A stretch of 40,485 nucleotides of DNA from Candidatus Ornithospirochaeta stercoripullorum (GTDB taxonomy: Bacteria; Spirochaetota; Spirochaetia; Sphaerochaetales; Sphaerochaetaceae): contig JADIMT010000030.1 of the NCBI GenBank assembly GCA_017694595.1, positions 1 through 40,485 on the forward strand. The letters run 5' to 3'. A model generated the notes under the pieces. It had not been told where the DNA came from, searched no databases, and saw nothing but the letters and a program-made list of their open reading frames with translations. Both the position numbers and the translations under genes were made by a program. This document shows, piece after piece, positions 1-8,504 of this stretch. Position 1 is the stretch's first letter. Each line of letters opens with the position of its first letter.

Positions 1-152
1 CAGTCATGCCCAGGATCCTTTGTGACTGTGTAGGTGATCCTGCCGTATGCGCTGCCTCTGCGATTATCCTTGCATATCTCGAATGCAGGATGTGCCCAGT
101 CTACAATCCAGCCTGTGGATTCACTGAGCAGAAAAGTGCTATCTTCCTTCAT
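1..152 (-). CDS. Partial unknown protein, N-terminal 50 codons (runs off left edge)
   Basis: Reading the minus strand, an ATG at 152-150 is preceded by AAGGAG (161-166) with 8 nt spacing. The frame then stays open to the window edge. The visible protein starts MKEDSTFLLSESTGWIVDWA and continues with a hydrophilic, aromatic-rich stretch. It has no signal peptide, no membrane segment and no recognised motif, and I cannot name a family. The ribosome binding site and uninterrupted frame support a real gene truncated only by the window boundary. The permease gene behind it (467-1780) runs in the same direction, 314 bp upstream. Confidence 0.55.
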   Translation of the reverse strand, partial: MKEDSTFLLSESTGWIVDWAHPAFEICKDNRRGSAYGRITYTVTKDPGHD

Positions 153-466
153 GAGCGGTTCTCCTTGACTTGTTCTTTTTGCGATTACAAATCCTAGGAG
201 ATACCGCTCTCTTCTTCTATCTACTCATTAGCTTTTTTACACGGAGAAAATTTCAGATCCAAATTTTTTCATGGCAGCCCTTTCTGAACAAGAACTTGGC
301 ATGAGTGTACGCAAGAGGAGAGAGGTAAAAAGAACAATACGGGCATATATTGAGTCCGACTTAAATTAAGAGTGCAGATTTGAAGTTTGATACTGGCTTG
401 AAGAAACGTATGCCCTAATTGCACACGTGTTATTTGCGTTTACTAGAAATATGCTTTCTTTTCTCT
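153..466. other. Intergenic region, 314 bp, no clear gene
   Basis: This stretch separates the permease stop from the left-edge gene. It holds the AAGGAG site for the left-edge gene. A 32-codon plus-strand frame runs from ATG 271 to TAA 369, rich in K, R and E near its end, but it has no ribosome binding site. No strong terminator hairpin follows the permease, and no tRNA fold or repeat is visible. Confidence 0.4.
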
Positions 467-1780
467 TCAGCTGTTTCTGTTCTCATCTGGAAGGATTATG
501 TTCAGTAGTATTGCTACAATTGCCGCAATCACAACAGGCGATGAGGCAAAGACCATGGTCACCCATTCAGGGAACTGTGAAAGAGATTCGCTTACCATGC
601 TTACACCCATGCCAAGAGCTGCAGAAAGGCCGACTATCGAGGTATTCCGATAACTCATTGGCTGCATTGCTACGAGTTTCATTCCTGTCATTGCTATTGA
701 TGCGAAGACTGAGACAGTAGCTCCTCCAAGCACACATTGCGGTATTGTCGTAAGTAGCGCAGAGAATTTTGGAATCAGCCCTGCAATAAGAAGCATTGCA
801 GCAGTGGTGGCAAGGACTTTTCTGTTTGTTACTTTCGTCGATGAGACTATGCCCACGTTCTGGGAGTAGGTCGCATTTGGAAGTCCTCCGAATACAGCAG
901 AGATAAGATTTGACAGCCCGAAACCTATTATTCCACCTCTAAGCTCATTGCCCGATGGTTCTCTATTCATTCCTCCGATTGTGGTTGCGGACATATCGCC
1001 GATAGCCTGTACTGCATTTATAGCAAACAGGACTGTGAAGGCAAGACTTGAGGAGAACTCGAACCTTATTCCAAATGGTGCTATCTCGGGCAGAGAGAAA
1101 ACACCGGCATCTTTGACTGCAGAGAGGTCTACCATTCCGAAGAGAGCTGAGAAGATGTATCCAGCAGCTATTCCGAGAAGTATTGAGGCAAGTTTGAGCA
1201 TTCCTTTGCCGAAATGGTTGAGCGTCGTGACGCAGATCAGTGTGAAAATTGCCACAGTCCAGTTTTGCCAGGAACCGAAAGATGCACTTGCGCTTCCTCC
1301 TGCCATATATGTTATCGCTGTCGGATAGAGTGAAAGACCAATTGTGAATACCACGGTTCCTGTGATCAAAGGCGGAAAGAGGCGCTGTAGCTGCTTTGCG
1401 AAGATTCCGATGACGATTGCAATGGTTCCTCCGATGATCTGGGCTCCGAAGATTGTGGCAATCCCAGTTGTAGATGCAATGTCCTGCATTGTCGCAAGGT
1501 ATGCAAAGCTAACTCCCATGATAAGAGGCAGCCTTGCTCCGCAGAAACGTGTGATGCCAAAAAGCTGCAGAAGTGTAGAGAGCGCTGCACAGACAAGCGA
1601 GGACTGAATCAGCAGAATCCTCATTGAATTATTCAGTCCCGCGATTGATGAAATTATGATTGCCGGCGTAACGCATCCTACTATCATCGCGACAAGATGC
1701 TGAAGAGCCATCGGCAGTGTGTACTTCAAAGCAGGCAATCTGCCATTCATATCAAACAGTAGCTGTTTGCTGTCGTCCAT
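467..1780 (-). CDS. NCS2-family nucleobase (xanthine/uracil-type) permease
   Basis: This is a 437-aa polytopic membrane protein of the nucleobase:cation symporter-2 family, which imports xanthine, uric acid or uracil with H+ or Na+. The N-terminal LPMALQHLVAMIVGCVTP matches the family's conserved first helix with the QH pair. A glycine-rich series of about 12-14 hydrophobic helices follows, including GLPNATYSQNVGIVSSTKV, close to the NCS2 signature region. I chose ATG 1780 because a TTG at 1807 would add a non-family tail. An extended -10 box (TGC-TATAAT, 1787-1792) sits exactly 6 nt before this ATG, so the message may be leaderless. The exact substrate cannot be read from sequence; purine is more likely by family habit. 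Confidence 0.85.
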   Translation of the reverse strand: MDDSKQLLFDMNGRLPALKYTLPMALQHLVAMIVGCVTPAIIISSIAGLNNSMRILLIQSSLVCAALSTLLQLFGITRFCGARLPLIMGVSFAYLATMQDIASTTGIATIFGAQIIGGTIAIVIGIFAKQLQRLFPPLITGTVVFTIGLSLYPTAITYMAGGSASASFGSWQNWTVAIFTLICVTTLNHFGKGMLKLASILLGIAAGYIFSALFGMVDLSAVKDAGVFSLPEIAPFGIRFEFSSSLAFTVLFAINAVQAIGDMSATTIGGMNREPSGNELRGGIIGFGLSNLISAVFGGLPNATYSQNVGIVSSTKVTNRKVLATTAAMLLIAGLIPKFSALLTTIPQCVLGGATVSVFASIAMTGMKLVAMQPMSYRNTSIVGLSAALGMGVSMVSESLSQFPEWVTMVFASSPVVIAAIVAILLNIILPDENRNS

Positions 1781-1786
1781 ATCGAG

Positions 1787-1795
1787 ATTATAGCA
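1787..1795 (-). promoter_or_regulatory. Extended -10 promoter, possibly leaderless, for the NCS2 permease
   Basis: The minus strand reads TGCTATAAT, a consensus extended -10 element. The predicted +1 falls on the A of the ATG at 1780. No Shine-Dalgarno sequence precedes that ATG. The -35 region is poor (AATGCT at 17 bp), which an extended -10 can tolerate. Confidence 0.45.
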
Positions 1796-1870
1796 CCAGA
1801 AAAGCAAAAAGCATTTTCTTTATATTATGGATTGTTTGATGCTTTCATGGAGCCAATTGCTTTTGTCATT

Positions 1871-3580
1871 TCATTTCCTGATCCTTGCCGCAATAAGAAC
1901 AGCATCGCCATTTACAGCTTTTATCCTGTATTGCTTTACAGATGCAGGAACGATGAATGTCTCAGCATGATGAACTTCAAAGCGCGGGAAACTGCCATCA
2001 AGGCTTTCTATCACTGCCTCCTGACCTTCGACAAGATTCTGCATGTTCACGCTGTCTTCTGTATTGATTGTGGCCTCTTTCCTGATTGTGTACCTGATTG
2101 TCTCAATCGGTTCGAGGTTGTGCAATCCCGTCCGGCACATTCCATAGTCACTGGAATCGTGGATTTGCTTTTCCTGGTCAATGAGATTTTCCTTTACCCA
2201 GTCAGTGTCTCTGTTCCACTGGATGTTCCTCAGTCCGTGCGCTATATGCAATGGCCTGGGCTTCCCATCAAGTCCAGTCCGGCCCCAGTCCCAGAGCTTG
2301 AATGTGAATATGTATGGAGTTGCGCTTATTTCAAGAACGACAGTTCCCTTCCCAGAGCAATGAACAGTCCCTGCTGGGATAAGGAAATGATCATGCTTCT
2401 TTGCTCTGAATTTGTTCACATATTTCTCAGCATCAAAGCTTGTTTCGCCTTTCTCCGCGGAAAGAAGGTCCTTTTCCATCTCATCTCTGTCAATACCGTT
2501 CTTCAGACCAAGATAAACTGATGAATCCTCCGAATCCGCGAGGATATAATAGCTCTCATCCTGTGTATAGTTCATTCCGAATGCGTGCTGTATGTATCCT
2601 GTGAGCGGATGTACCTGCAGCGACAGGTTGCCTCCTTCCATTGTGTCGAGTATATCGAAACGTATCGGGAACTCTGCGCCATATCGGCCATATACATGCT
2701 CTCCAAGCAGTGGTAGCGGATTTGTCAGGACAAGATTGATTGCGGGTATCTTTACAGTATCCTTTCCGAAGGAGAGTATTATCGCATTTTCCTCGGGAAC
2801 ACCATCGAAGCTCCATGCATAGTTGGCTTTTTCTGCAGGAAGATTGAACGTTCTTTTCATCCATTGTCCTCCCCAGACTCCTGGATCGAAATATGGTTCC
2901 ATCCTGAATGGTCTTTTCGCTGTCCTTTTCAGTGCGCTCCTCAATGATGAGGCTTTTATCATCCTTGGATCTGCGTCTGCGGAGATATACCATTCGATGT
3001 TGCTGAAAAGCGATAACTTATGCCTGTCGGCCATTCTCCATTCGATGAAATATCCACGTTTGAATTTTCTCAGCGTTTCTTCCTCAGGGTTGTTGAAAAG
3101 CCAGTTAGGCATTCCTTTCCTGTATCTCAGCTGGATTTCCCATCTTGTGATATCAAAATACAGCAAAGTGCCTTTATCAGTCAGAAGGGATGCTCCTGGA
3201 CCAGCGATGAGCACAAGCCCGCTGGATTTTCTGACAGAATCAGCAGCATCTTTCAGCTTTTCAGCATCGAAGCAGCTTTTGATATCCTTGTGGCACATGA
3301 AGCCGAAGACGCGATCATCTGTTATGTAGTCCTGAAAGAATGCTTCAAGCTCATCGGCCGGTTTAAGCAGGGCTGATGTCTTGATTATGAGGGATGGGGC
3401 TAGGGGAGACAAGCCTTTGATTATCTCATCTTCCGGAATGCCGGGATATGCCTCGCATACAAGTATGCTGTCAATGATGCCTTTTTCTTCAATCCTTTTG
3501 CGGATCGCATCATATCCTATTGATACTTCGTCATTTATTCCTGTTTCAGTTATTGGATGAAGCCTGTACATGCTGCTCAT
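1871..3580 (-). CDS. Class I mannose-6-phosphate isomerase-like protein with long N-terminal domain
   Basis: This 569-aa protein has two parts. Residues about 1-210 form an alpha/beta domain containing SGLVLIAGPGASLL, which resembles the uridine-kinase-like domain fused to some isomerases but lacks a GxxxxGK[ST] loop. Residues about 225-569 are a cupin-type phosphomannose isomerase. They start YFDPGVWGGQWMKR, carry the zinc-type motif LQVHP and the second motif FLIPAGTVHCSGKGTVVLEIS, and include a WDWGR stretch. Classic ManA is about 390-400 aa, so this is a longer variant; it should interconvert a ketose/aldose 6-phosphate. The start has TAGGAG 6-7 nt upstream. It follows the GntR gene by 9 bp and is the last gene of the ROK-GntR-isomerase operon. 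Confidence 0.8.
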   Translation of the reverse strand: MSSMYRLHPITETGINDEVSIGYDAIRKRIEEKGIIDSILVCEAYPGIPEDEIIKGLSPLAPSLIIKTSALLKPADELEAFFQDYITDDRVFGFMCHKDIKSCFDAEKLKDAADSVRKSSGLVLIAGPGASLLTDKGTLLYFDITRWEIQLRYRKGMPNWLFNNPEEETLRKFKRGYFIEWRMADRHKLSLFSNIEWYISADADPRMIKASSLRSALKRTAKRPFRMEPYFDPGVWGGQWMKRTFNLPAEKANYAWSFDGVPEENAIILSFGKDTVKIPAINLVLTNPLPLLGEHVYGRYGAEFPIRFDILDTMEGGNLSLQVHPLTGYIQHAFGMNYTQDESYYILADSEDSSVYLGLKNGIDRDEMEKDLLSAEKGETSFDAEKYVNKFRAKKHDHFLIPAGTVHCSGKGTVVLEISATPYIFTFKLWDWGRTGLDGKPRPLHIAHGLRNIQWNRDTDWVKENLIDQEKQIHDSSDYGMCRTGLHNLEPIETIRYTIRKEATINTEDSVNMQNLVEGQEAVIESLDGSFPRFEVHHAETFIVPASVKQYRIKAVNGDAVLIAARIRK

Positions 3581-3589
3581 CTTTTTCTC

Positions 3590-4309
3590 CTACAATTGTA
3601 TGCTGTAACTGTATCTGTTTCCTGGATAGAAGCTTATGGAAGCTCCTATTGCATCGGAATGCTGGTCATAGCTTTGCCGAGTGCGTTTGAAGAGTGCATC
3701 TCCCTCTTCAATGCACAGCATCCCTGCAGTTTCCCTATCGGCAAGAACCGCTTCGAATGTATCCGTTGCTTTTGCGACGATGATTCCATACTTTGATGAA
3801 AGAACTGCATAAAGAGAATCGGAGTAGAGGTCAGGATCGTCCGGAAGATTTCGGGAGGATGGAATGTATGTCGTGGAGAAAACAAGAGGAATCCCTCCTG
3901 CTGCCCTCACACGCTCTATCTTTAGGCATCTTCCAGGATTCTCCATTCCCAGTATCGATGCGATGTAATCAGGAGTGTCTGAATATCCGGCTTTGCAGCT
4001 GAGTGTCTCCATCTCCACGCCATGCTCACGCATTTCATCGGAGAAGCTCTTTATTCCTGTCAGAGCCTCTTCGATCTTCTTTTTCGTGACAATCGTACCT
4101 TTCCCAGGATAACCTTGTACATAGCCTTCTGAGGCAAGCAGCTGCATGGCCTGTCTTATTGTTATCCTGCTGATTCCGAATTTGGCCATATACTCTGATT
4201 CTGCAGGCAGGATATCTCCATATGAGAAATCGCCATTGTCTATACTTTCACGTATCATCATCTCCAGCTGTTTATACAGCGGCAACGAACCTCTCTCACG
4301 CTTAAGCAT
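3590..4309 (-). CDS. GntR/HutC-family transcriptional regulator with UTRA domain
   Basis: This 239-aa protein begins with a winged helix (residues about 8-75). PLYKQLEMMIRESI is followed by GDILPAESEYMAKFGISR and ITIRQAMQLLASEG, the standard GntR layout, ending GYPGKGTIV. The remaining ~160 residues match a UTRA ligand-binding domain (CLKIERVRAAGGIPLVFSTT; FKRTRQSYDQ). UTRA domains usually bind sugar phosphates. It overlaps the upstream ROK kinase by 8 bp and precedes the isomerase by 9 bp, so it most likely senses the sugar phosphate handled by these enzymes and controls its own operon. The inverted repeat at 5185-5198 is the candidate site. Confidence 0.88.
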   Translation of the reverse strand: MLKRERGSLPLYKQLEMMIRESIDNGDFSYGDILPAESEYMAKFGISRITIRQAMQLLASEGYVQGYPGKGTIVTKKKIEEALTGIKSFSDEMREHGVEMETLSCKAGYSDTPDYIASILGMENPGRCLKIERVRAAGGIPLVFSTTYIPSSRNLPDDPDLYSDSLYAVLSSKYGIIVAKATDTFEAVLADRETAGMLCIEEGDALFKRTRQSYDQHSDAIGASISFYPGNRYSYSIQL

Positions 4310-5174
4310 CCTGTCCTCCCTGTATCAGATGGAATAATCCACGATGTATCAATGCGGATGTGTCTTCCGCTATTATTATTCTGATTCCGTGCTTTCCAGC
4401 ATATTCTGTAATGTCTTTACCAAAGAACTGGAATGAATGGGAAATCATGCCTCCGAGGACAAGTGTTTGCGGCATGAATGTTCCAAGGAAAGGCTGAAGA
4501 GCGTCCAGAAGATCCTTTCCAAAATCAGTGAAAAGCAGTTTTGCCTCAAGGCATCCTTCACATGCCATCCTGTGCAGCTCTCTTCCGGAAATATCTTTTC
4601 CGAAGTACTTCATTGCAAGTCTTGTCTGGCCTCTTGATGAGATATAGTCATCGATTGTCCCATTCCTGAAAGCCGTGTTGTAAATCCATCCGTTCTCTGG
4701 TACATTCTCTCCGTTTTTCAGGCATTTGCCATTCTCCATGAATGCAGAGCCGCAGCCGGTGCCTATTGCAACGGCAATGCATCTTCCTTTTCCCGCTTCA
4801 TCATAGGTAGCTGCAGAACCGAGCGCAAAAGCTTCTACATCGTTTATGAATAGGATTGGCATTTCTCTGCCAAGCGCTTTATATAGCATGCAGCGAAGTG
4901 GTTTTCCATAGAGGCTGTCATATTTGCCGATTCCTTTCATGTAGCTTATGCCATTCTCATAGTCAAATGGACCGGGAAAAGCCATTGCAACGCATTCCGG
5001 CAGCATTCCGTTTCCATTTCTGATGATTTCAGAAAGATTGTTTATTATAGTTGCTGAATCAGCTTTCGACTTGGAAGGGAAGCGCATAATCTGATCGATG
5101 GGGATTCCATCTTCAGATACTGTCCTTCGTTTTATCTCAGTGCCACCGACATCGAGGAGTGCATACAATTTCAT
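4302..5174 (-). CDS. ROK-family sugar kinase
   Basis: This 290-aa cytoplasmic protein has the ROK/ASKHA fold. The phosphate-1 motif LLDVGGTEIK is at residues 6-15, the catalytic Asp lies in FINDVEAFALGSA, and the phosphate-2 motif is VAIGTGCGSAF. The adenosine region LVLGGMIS is near the C terminus. There is no helix-turn-helix, so it is an enzyme rather than a ROK repressor. The usual CxCGxxGCxE zinc motif is absent, replaced by PENGWIYNTAF, as in a minority of the family. It leads an operon with a GntR regulator and a mannose-6-phosphate-isomerase-like protein, which points to a hexose or aminosugar. No Shine-Dalgarno precedes the ATG. Confidence 0.85.
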   Translation of the reverse strand: MKLYALLDVGGTEIKRRTVSEDGIPIDQIMRFPSKSKADSATIINNLSEIIRNGNGMLPECVAMAFPGPFDYENGISYMKGIGKYDSLYGKPLRCMLYKALGREMPILFINDVEAFALGSAATYDEAGKGRCIAVAIGTGCGSAFMENGKCLKNGENVPENGWIYNTAFRNGTIDDYISSRGQTRLAMKYFGKDISGRELHRMACEGCLEAKLLFTDFGKDLLDALQPFLGTFMPQTLVLGGMISHSFQFFGKDITEYAGKHGIRIIIAEDTSALIHRGLFHLIQGGQDA

Positions 5175-5183
5175 GATGTAAAT

Positions 5184-5214
5184 GTTATAATATTATAAAA
5201 TTTATATTGTCAAC
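5184..5214 (-). promoter_or_regulatory. Promoter and overlapping palindrome for the ROK-GntR-isomerase operon
   Basis: The minus strand has a perfect -35 TTGACA (5209-5214). About 18 bp later comes a -10 TTATAA (5185-5190) or TATAAC. The -10 lies inside a perfect 14-bp palindrome, TTATAATATTATAA (5185-5198), a plausible operator for the GntR protein of the operon. Predicted transcription starts only about 3-5 nt before the ATG at 5174. The AT-rich composition makes chance palindromes more likely here. Confidence 0.55.
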
Positions 5215-5242
5215 ATAAATCGTGTACTGTAGAATCACGCTT

Positions 5243-5833
5243 ATGAAACTTTTCATTTTCGATTGCGGTGAAGTGATTCTGAAGAATGTCGATACATTCA
5301 AGGCCCTTGCAGATTATATCGGAATTGAGCATTCCGAGCTCTTGTCGGATTACTCTAAGTATGAGATGGCGCTTATGGATGGCTATATGTCACCTGATGA
5401 CTACTACCGGCATCTTGAAATGAAATATGCAGTCGTGATTGATTCCGATCCGTTCGCAGCTTTCTTCCATCCTGAAGTGGATTTTGCGATGCTTTCATAT
5501 GTCGAGAAGCTTAGAGCAAATGGCTACAGGTGCGTTGTTGGGTCGAACACATTCAGGCCTCATTGGGAGATAATAAAGAAGCTTGATGGAAATCCTCTTG
5601 GTTTCTTTGATGCGCTTTATCCTTCTCATGAAATACATGTTTCAAAGCCTGAGAAAGCTTTCTTCCGGTATATCTGCAGCGAGGAAGGCGTCCAATGCGA
5701 TGAAGCTGTCTTGATTGATGACAGAAAGGAGAATACGGATTCCGCAGCGTCCCTTGGCCTTTCGGTCCTTGAATACTCGGGATATGGCAAAGAGGGCAGG
5801 GCAGAAGCTTTCTTCTCCTCATACATGAAGTGA
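5243..5833 (+). CDS. HAD-superfamily phosphatase, YihX-like
   Basis: This 196-aa HAD class IA hydrolase opens MKLFIFDCGEVILKN. The nucleophile Asp7 is kept, but the second Asp of the DxD motif is Gly9. That is the arrangement of the YihX alpha-glucose-1-phosphatase group (FDxGxV). The motif II serine is in VVGSNTF, motif III Lys in HVSKPEKAFF and motif IV in VLIDDRKEN. A helical cap lies between residues about 15 and 90. I chose ATG 5243 over an upstream GTG at 5222 because the family starts directly with this strand. It is divergent from the ROK operon, and its stop sits 2 bp from the stop of the convergent ykoC-like gene, so no terminator fits between them. Confidence 0.83.
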   Translation: MKLFIFDCGEVILKNVDTFKALADYIGIEHSELLSDYSKYEMALMDGYMSPDDYYRHLEMKYAVVIDSDPFAAFFHPEVDFAMLSYVEKLRANGYRCVVGSNTFRPHWEIIKKLDGNPLGFFDALYPSHEIHVSKPEKAFFRYICSEEGVQCDEAVLIDDRKENTDSAASLGLSVLEYSGYGKEGRAEAFFSSYMK

Positions 5834-5835
5834 TA

Positions 5836-6546
5836 TCATAACCAGATCCATGCCATTGATACTGCTATCATGAATATGGCCCAGAGGAAGTCGTAATACC
5901 TGACTGAGAGATTGAGGTAATATGTCCTTTCCGCATTCTCATCAAAGCCCTTCGATTCCATTGCCATGGCGACATTCTCAGCCCAGTGCATTGCATTCAC
6001 CAGAGCTGTGAATAGAGGTTTCATCGACCATGGCCGAATCTTCAGGCCTCTGACCGCAAGGGCTAGCTTTATCTGACTATATTCTCTTCTGATCATAGGC
6101 AGAAGATTCCATGCGGCAAGCACTCCATAAGCGAATTTTGCGTCCAGATGGCATTGTTGCATCAGACTGTAGACAAAAGCCTGGGAATCTGTCGTGAATG
6201 AAAAGAGCATGCCCAGGAATGCGTAAGCGTATATTCTGAGCGCTACTGCAAGAGCATCATTCAAATTTGATGCACTTGACGATACTACAAGGAAATTTCC
6301 TGAGCTTTCAAATGCTTCCTCTCCACTTCCTCCACGAAGCAAAAGCGCCATGAAGATGCTCAGTGACGCAAGTGTTGCAGGCAGAAGCACGTTGAGCACC
6401 TTTCTGCTTATGCAGCCGGAGACAAGCAATGATACAAAGCATATCGCAATGATTGCCGCATTCCAGAATACTGAAGGGCTGAATGAGATTATGAGAGCGG
6501 AGAGGAGTATTGTGATGACTTTAACCGATGGATTTATCTGTCTCAT
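5836..6546 (-). CDS. ykoC: ECF transporter transmembrane component EcfT/CbiQ (YkoC-like)
   Basis: This 236-aa membrane protein begins MRQINPSVKVITILLSALII, typical of CbiQ/EcfT. It has about four or five hydrophobic segments. The two coupling motifs appear as LALAVRGLKIRP and AMAMESKGF, close to the AxxxxRG and AMExRGF family patterns that dock on the ATPases. The start at 6546 is supported by GGGAGG 4 nt upstream; a longer frame to 6606 lacks one. It overlaps the end of the ATPase gene by 26 bp and is last in the TPP-riboswitch operon. It couples ATP hydrolysis by the YkoD-like protein to movement of the YkoE-like substrate component. Confidence 0.87.
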   Translation of the reverse strand: MRQINPSVKVITILLSALIISFSPSVFWNAAIIAICFVSLLVSGCISRKVLNVLLPATLASLSIFMALLLRGGSGEEAFESSGNFLVVSSSASNLNDALAVALRIYAYAFLGMLFSFTTDSQAFVYSLMQQCHLDAKFAYGVLAAWNLLPMIRREYSQIKLALAVRGLKIRPWSMKPLFTALVNAMHWAENVAMAMESKGFDENAERTYYLNLSVRYYDFLWAIFMIAVSMAWIWL

Positions 6547-7915
6547 ATATCCTCCCGTTGCTGATTCTCCAGATTCTGTCCGCATATAGGGCTGCCAGAT
6601 CCTCATCGTGTGTTGAGAATATCACGGAAAGACCTTTCTCCGTTCTTTCTGTGAGGCTTCTGATGATCGATGCTGTGGATTTCACATCCTGGCCATATGT
6701 AGGCTCATCAAGAAGAAGCAGCCTCTGCTTACCGGCTATCATAGAGATGACACCAAGTTTTCTCTGCTGTCCCTGACTGAGCATATAAGGTGAGTATCTT
6801 GAATAATTAGCAAGACCGAAAGATTCCAGGAGCTCCTTGTCTGCGGGCTTTGCCTCATCCTGCACTGTGGACGCGATGAACTGGTTTGATGGATTTTGGA
6901 AGACAATTCCTATGCTCTTGTAGATGTCCTTTCTTTTCTGCTGCCTGAGCTCTTTTCCATCTATGATGATTGAACCTTCATAGGGCTTTATTCCAAGCAA
7001 TGTGAGGAATAATGTAGTCTTACCGCTTCCAGATGGCCCGAGAAGGGCAATCATATCTCCAGGTTTTATAGACAATCCAGCAGCCTTAAGGATAGGCTTT
7101 TCCTTTTTTGAAGGCCTTATTGATGCTTCATTGAGTATCAGGAATGGCTTTGCGCTTTGTGATTTATGTAAGACGGGTGGGGCAAAATAATCTTCATATG
7201 TATTAAGTGAAGGGTACGCTGTTCCGTCAGATACGATCCTGCCTTTGTCTCCCAGCACTATCCATCGAGGAGTAAAACCTGCCCAGTTTTCCGCTTTATG
7301 GTCAATTGCTATGATTGTAGTCTCAGGGTCTTCGAGACGTTTCTTCTCAAGCAGATCAAGAAACGAATTCCGCGAGACTTTGTCGAGATTGGCAAATGGC
7401 TCATCAAGTACCAATACCTTGCTTTTCAGTATCATTGCGGCACACAGACTTGCTTTCTGCTTTTCTCCTCCGGAAAGTGTCGAGAAAGGTCTGTCAAGAA
7501 GAGATGAGACAGAATACGCATCAGCAAATGCCTCAATTCTTGAATCCATCTCATCTGCATCAAATGCAGCATTCTCAAGGCAGAATCTCAGTTCATCCCT
7601 GAGATTTCCCATGCAGAACTGCAGGTCAGGGTTCTGGAATACTACCGAGATTTTCTCTCTTCTTTCCCTTGGAGGAACATCTTTTATCTCAAGGCCATCA
7701 ATCTTGACAGATCCATTTATGAGGAAGCCTCCGTTTTCGGGGTAAAGGCCGCAGATGATGTTTGCCAGTGTGCTCTTTCCACAACCGCTTTCCCCGAGTA
7801 TGACAACGGTTTCTCCTTCTTTGATATCAAGGCTGAAATGCTCCAGTATGTTCCTCTCGCTCTTTTCGAAGTAGCGGAATGTGACATCGTCTACAATGCA
7901 GACATTATTTCCCAT
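6521..7915 (-). CDS. ykoD: ECF transporter double ATPase (YkoD-like)
   Basis: This 464-aa protein carries two ABC domains. The first has GESGCGKST (residues about 40-48), LSGGEKQKA and VLVLDEPFANLD. The second has GPSGSGKTT, an altered signature LSQGQQRKL and LLLLDEPTYGQD, each followed by an H-loop (IDHKAE; STHDED). Both Q-loops read VFQNP, as in EcfA proteins. The start at 7915 lies 11 bp inside the end of the YkoE-like gene; the longer frame to 8038 would overlap it by over 130 bp. It powers the thiamine or HMP importer encoded by the surrounding genes. Confidence 0.9.
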   Translation of the reverse strand: MGNNVCIVDDVTFRYFEKSERNILEHFSLDIKEGETVVILGESGCGKSTLANIICGLYPENGGFLINGSVKIDGLEIKDVPPRERREKISVVFQNPDLQFCMGNLRDELRFCLENAAFDADEMDSRIEAFADAYSVSSLLDRPFSTLSGGEKQKASLCAAMILKSKVLVLDEPFANLDKVSRNSFLDLLEKKRLEDPETTIIAIDHKAENWAGFTPRWIVLGDKGRIVSDGTAYPSLNTYEDYFAPPVLHKSQSAKPFLILNEASIRPSKKEKPILKAAGLSIKPGDMIALLGPSGSGKTTLFLTLLGIKPYEGSIIIDGKELRQQKRKDIYKSIGIVFQNPSNQFIASTVQDEAKPADKELLESFGLANYSRYSPYMLSQGQQRKLGVISMIAGKQRLLLLDEPTYGQDVKSTASIIRSLTERTEKGLSVIFSTHDEDLAALYADRIWRISNGRIYETDKSIG

Positions 7916-8495
7916 AGCTGTCTTCTGAATCGGAGGCAATGGCATATCCTTTAAGGACACCGGCTTTTGCCAGACCTTCCGCAAGGAACCTGCTTCCGAA
8001 TCCACAGAATATGATTGCGCTGATTGTTCGGATGACAAGGATAAGAAGTACGACGCCTATGCTCATGTTCCAGTAGCTTTGCCTTATGCCTGTCCAGATA
8101 AAGCTCAAGACAGAGGCACCGACTGCGGATAGGATCATTGTCGTCTGATCGTATTTCCTGTATTTCGTGAAGAAGAACGCTGCTTCGCACCCGAGACCCT
8201 GGATGAAACCGCTTATGAAGATTATCGGTCCGAACATGTTTCCCATCAGGACTTCAAGAAGGGCGGCAAGCATCTCTGCAATTATTCCTATTCCTGGCTT
8301 GCGGATCACATATGTGATGAAGGATGCGGCCATGAACCATACACCATAGATCGGTTCATATCCAAGTATGCCCCAGCCACTTGGAGTAAGAAGGCCTGTT
8401 ATTGCTGCACCTAGATATACCATGCCAAGATAAGCAACACCGAAAACTGCGGCACAAATAGCCATGAAAAGAATTTCCTTGAGCTTCCACTTCAT
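7905..8495 (-). CDS. ykoE: ECF transporter substrate-specific membrane component (YkoE-like)
   Basis: This 196-aa protein has about six membrane helices and the YkoE-family landmarks GVWFMAASFITYVIRKPG and GIGIIAEMLAALLEVLMGN. YkoE is the S-component of thiamine or hydroxymethylpyrimidine (HMP) importers. A ribosome binding site (GAGGTGAT) precedes the ATG by a few bases, 9 bp after the ykoF-like stop. Gene order F-E-D-C and the upstream TPP riboswitch agree fully with this role. Confidence 0.92.
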   Translation of the reverse strand: MKWKLKEILFMAICAAVFGVAYLGMVYLGAAITGLLTPSGWGILGYEPIYGVWFMAASFITYVIRKPGIGIIAEMLAALLEVLMGNMFGPIIFISGFIQGLGCEAAFFFTKYRKYDQTTMILSAVGASVLSFIWTGIRQSYWNMSIGVVLLILVIRTISAIIFCGFGSRFLAEGLAKAGVLKGYAIASDSEDSYGK

Positions 8496-8504
8496 ATTAT
8501 CACC

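Noticed and set aside
271-369. 32-codon plus-strand frame in the left intergenic region
   Set aside because: No ribosome binding site, no recognisable homology, and only basic low-complexity content; most likely chance or a remnant too small to judge.
1832-2521. Long plus-strand frame opposite the isomerase gene
   Set aside because: It is antisense to a gene with clear isomerase motifs and has no ribosome binding site or recognisable domain.
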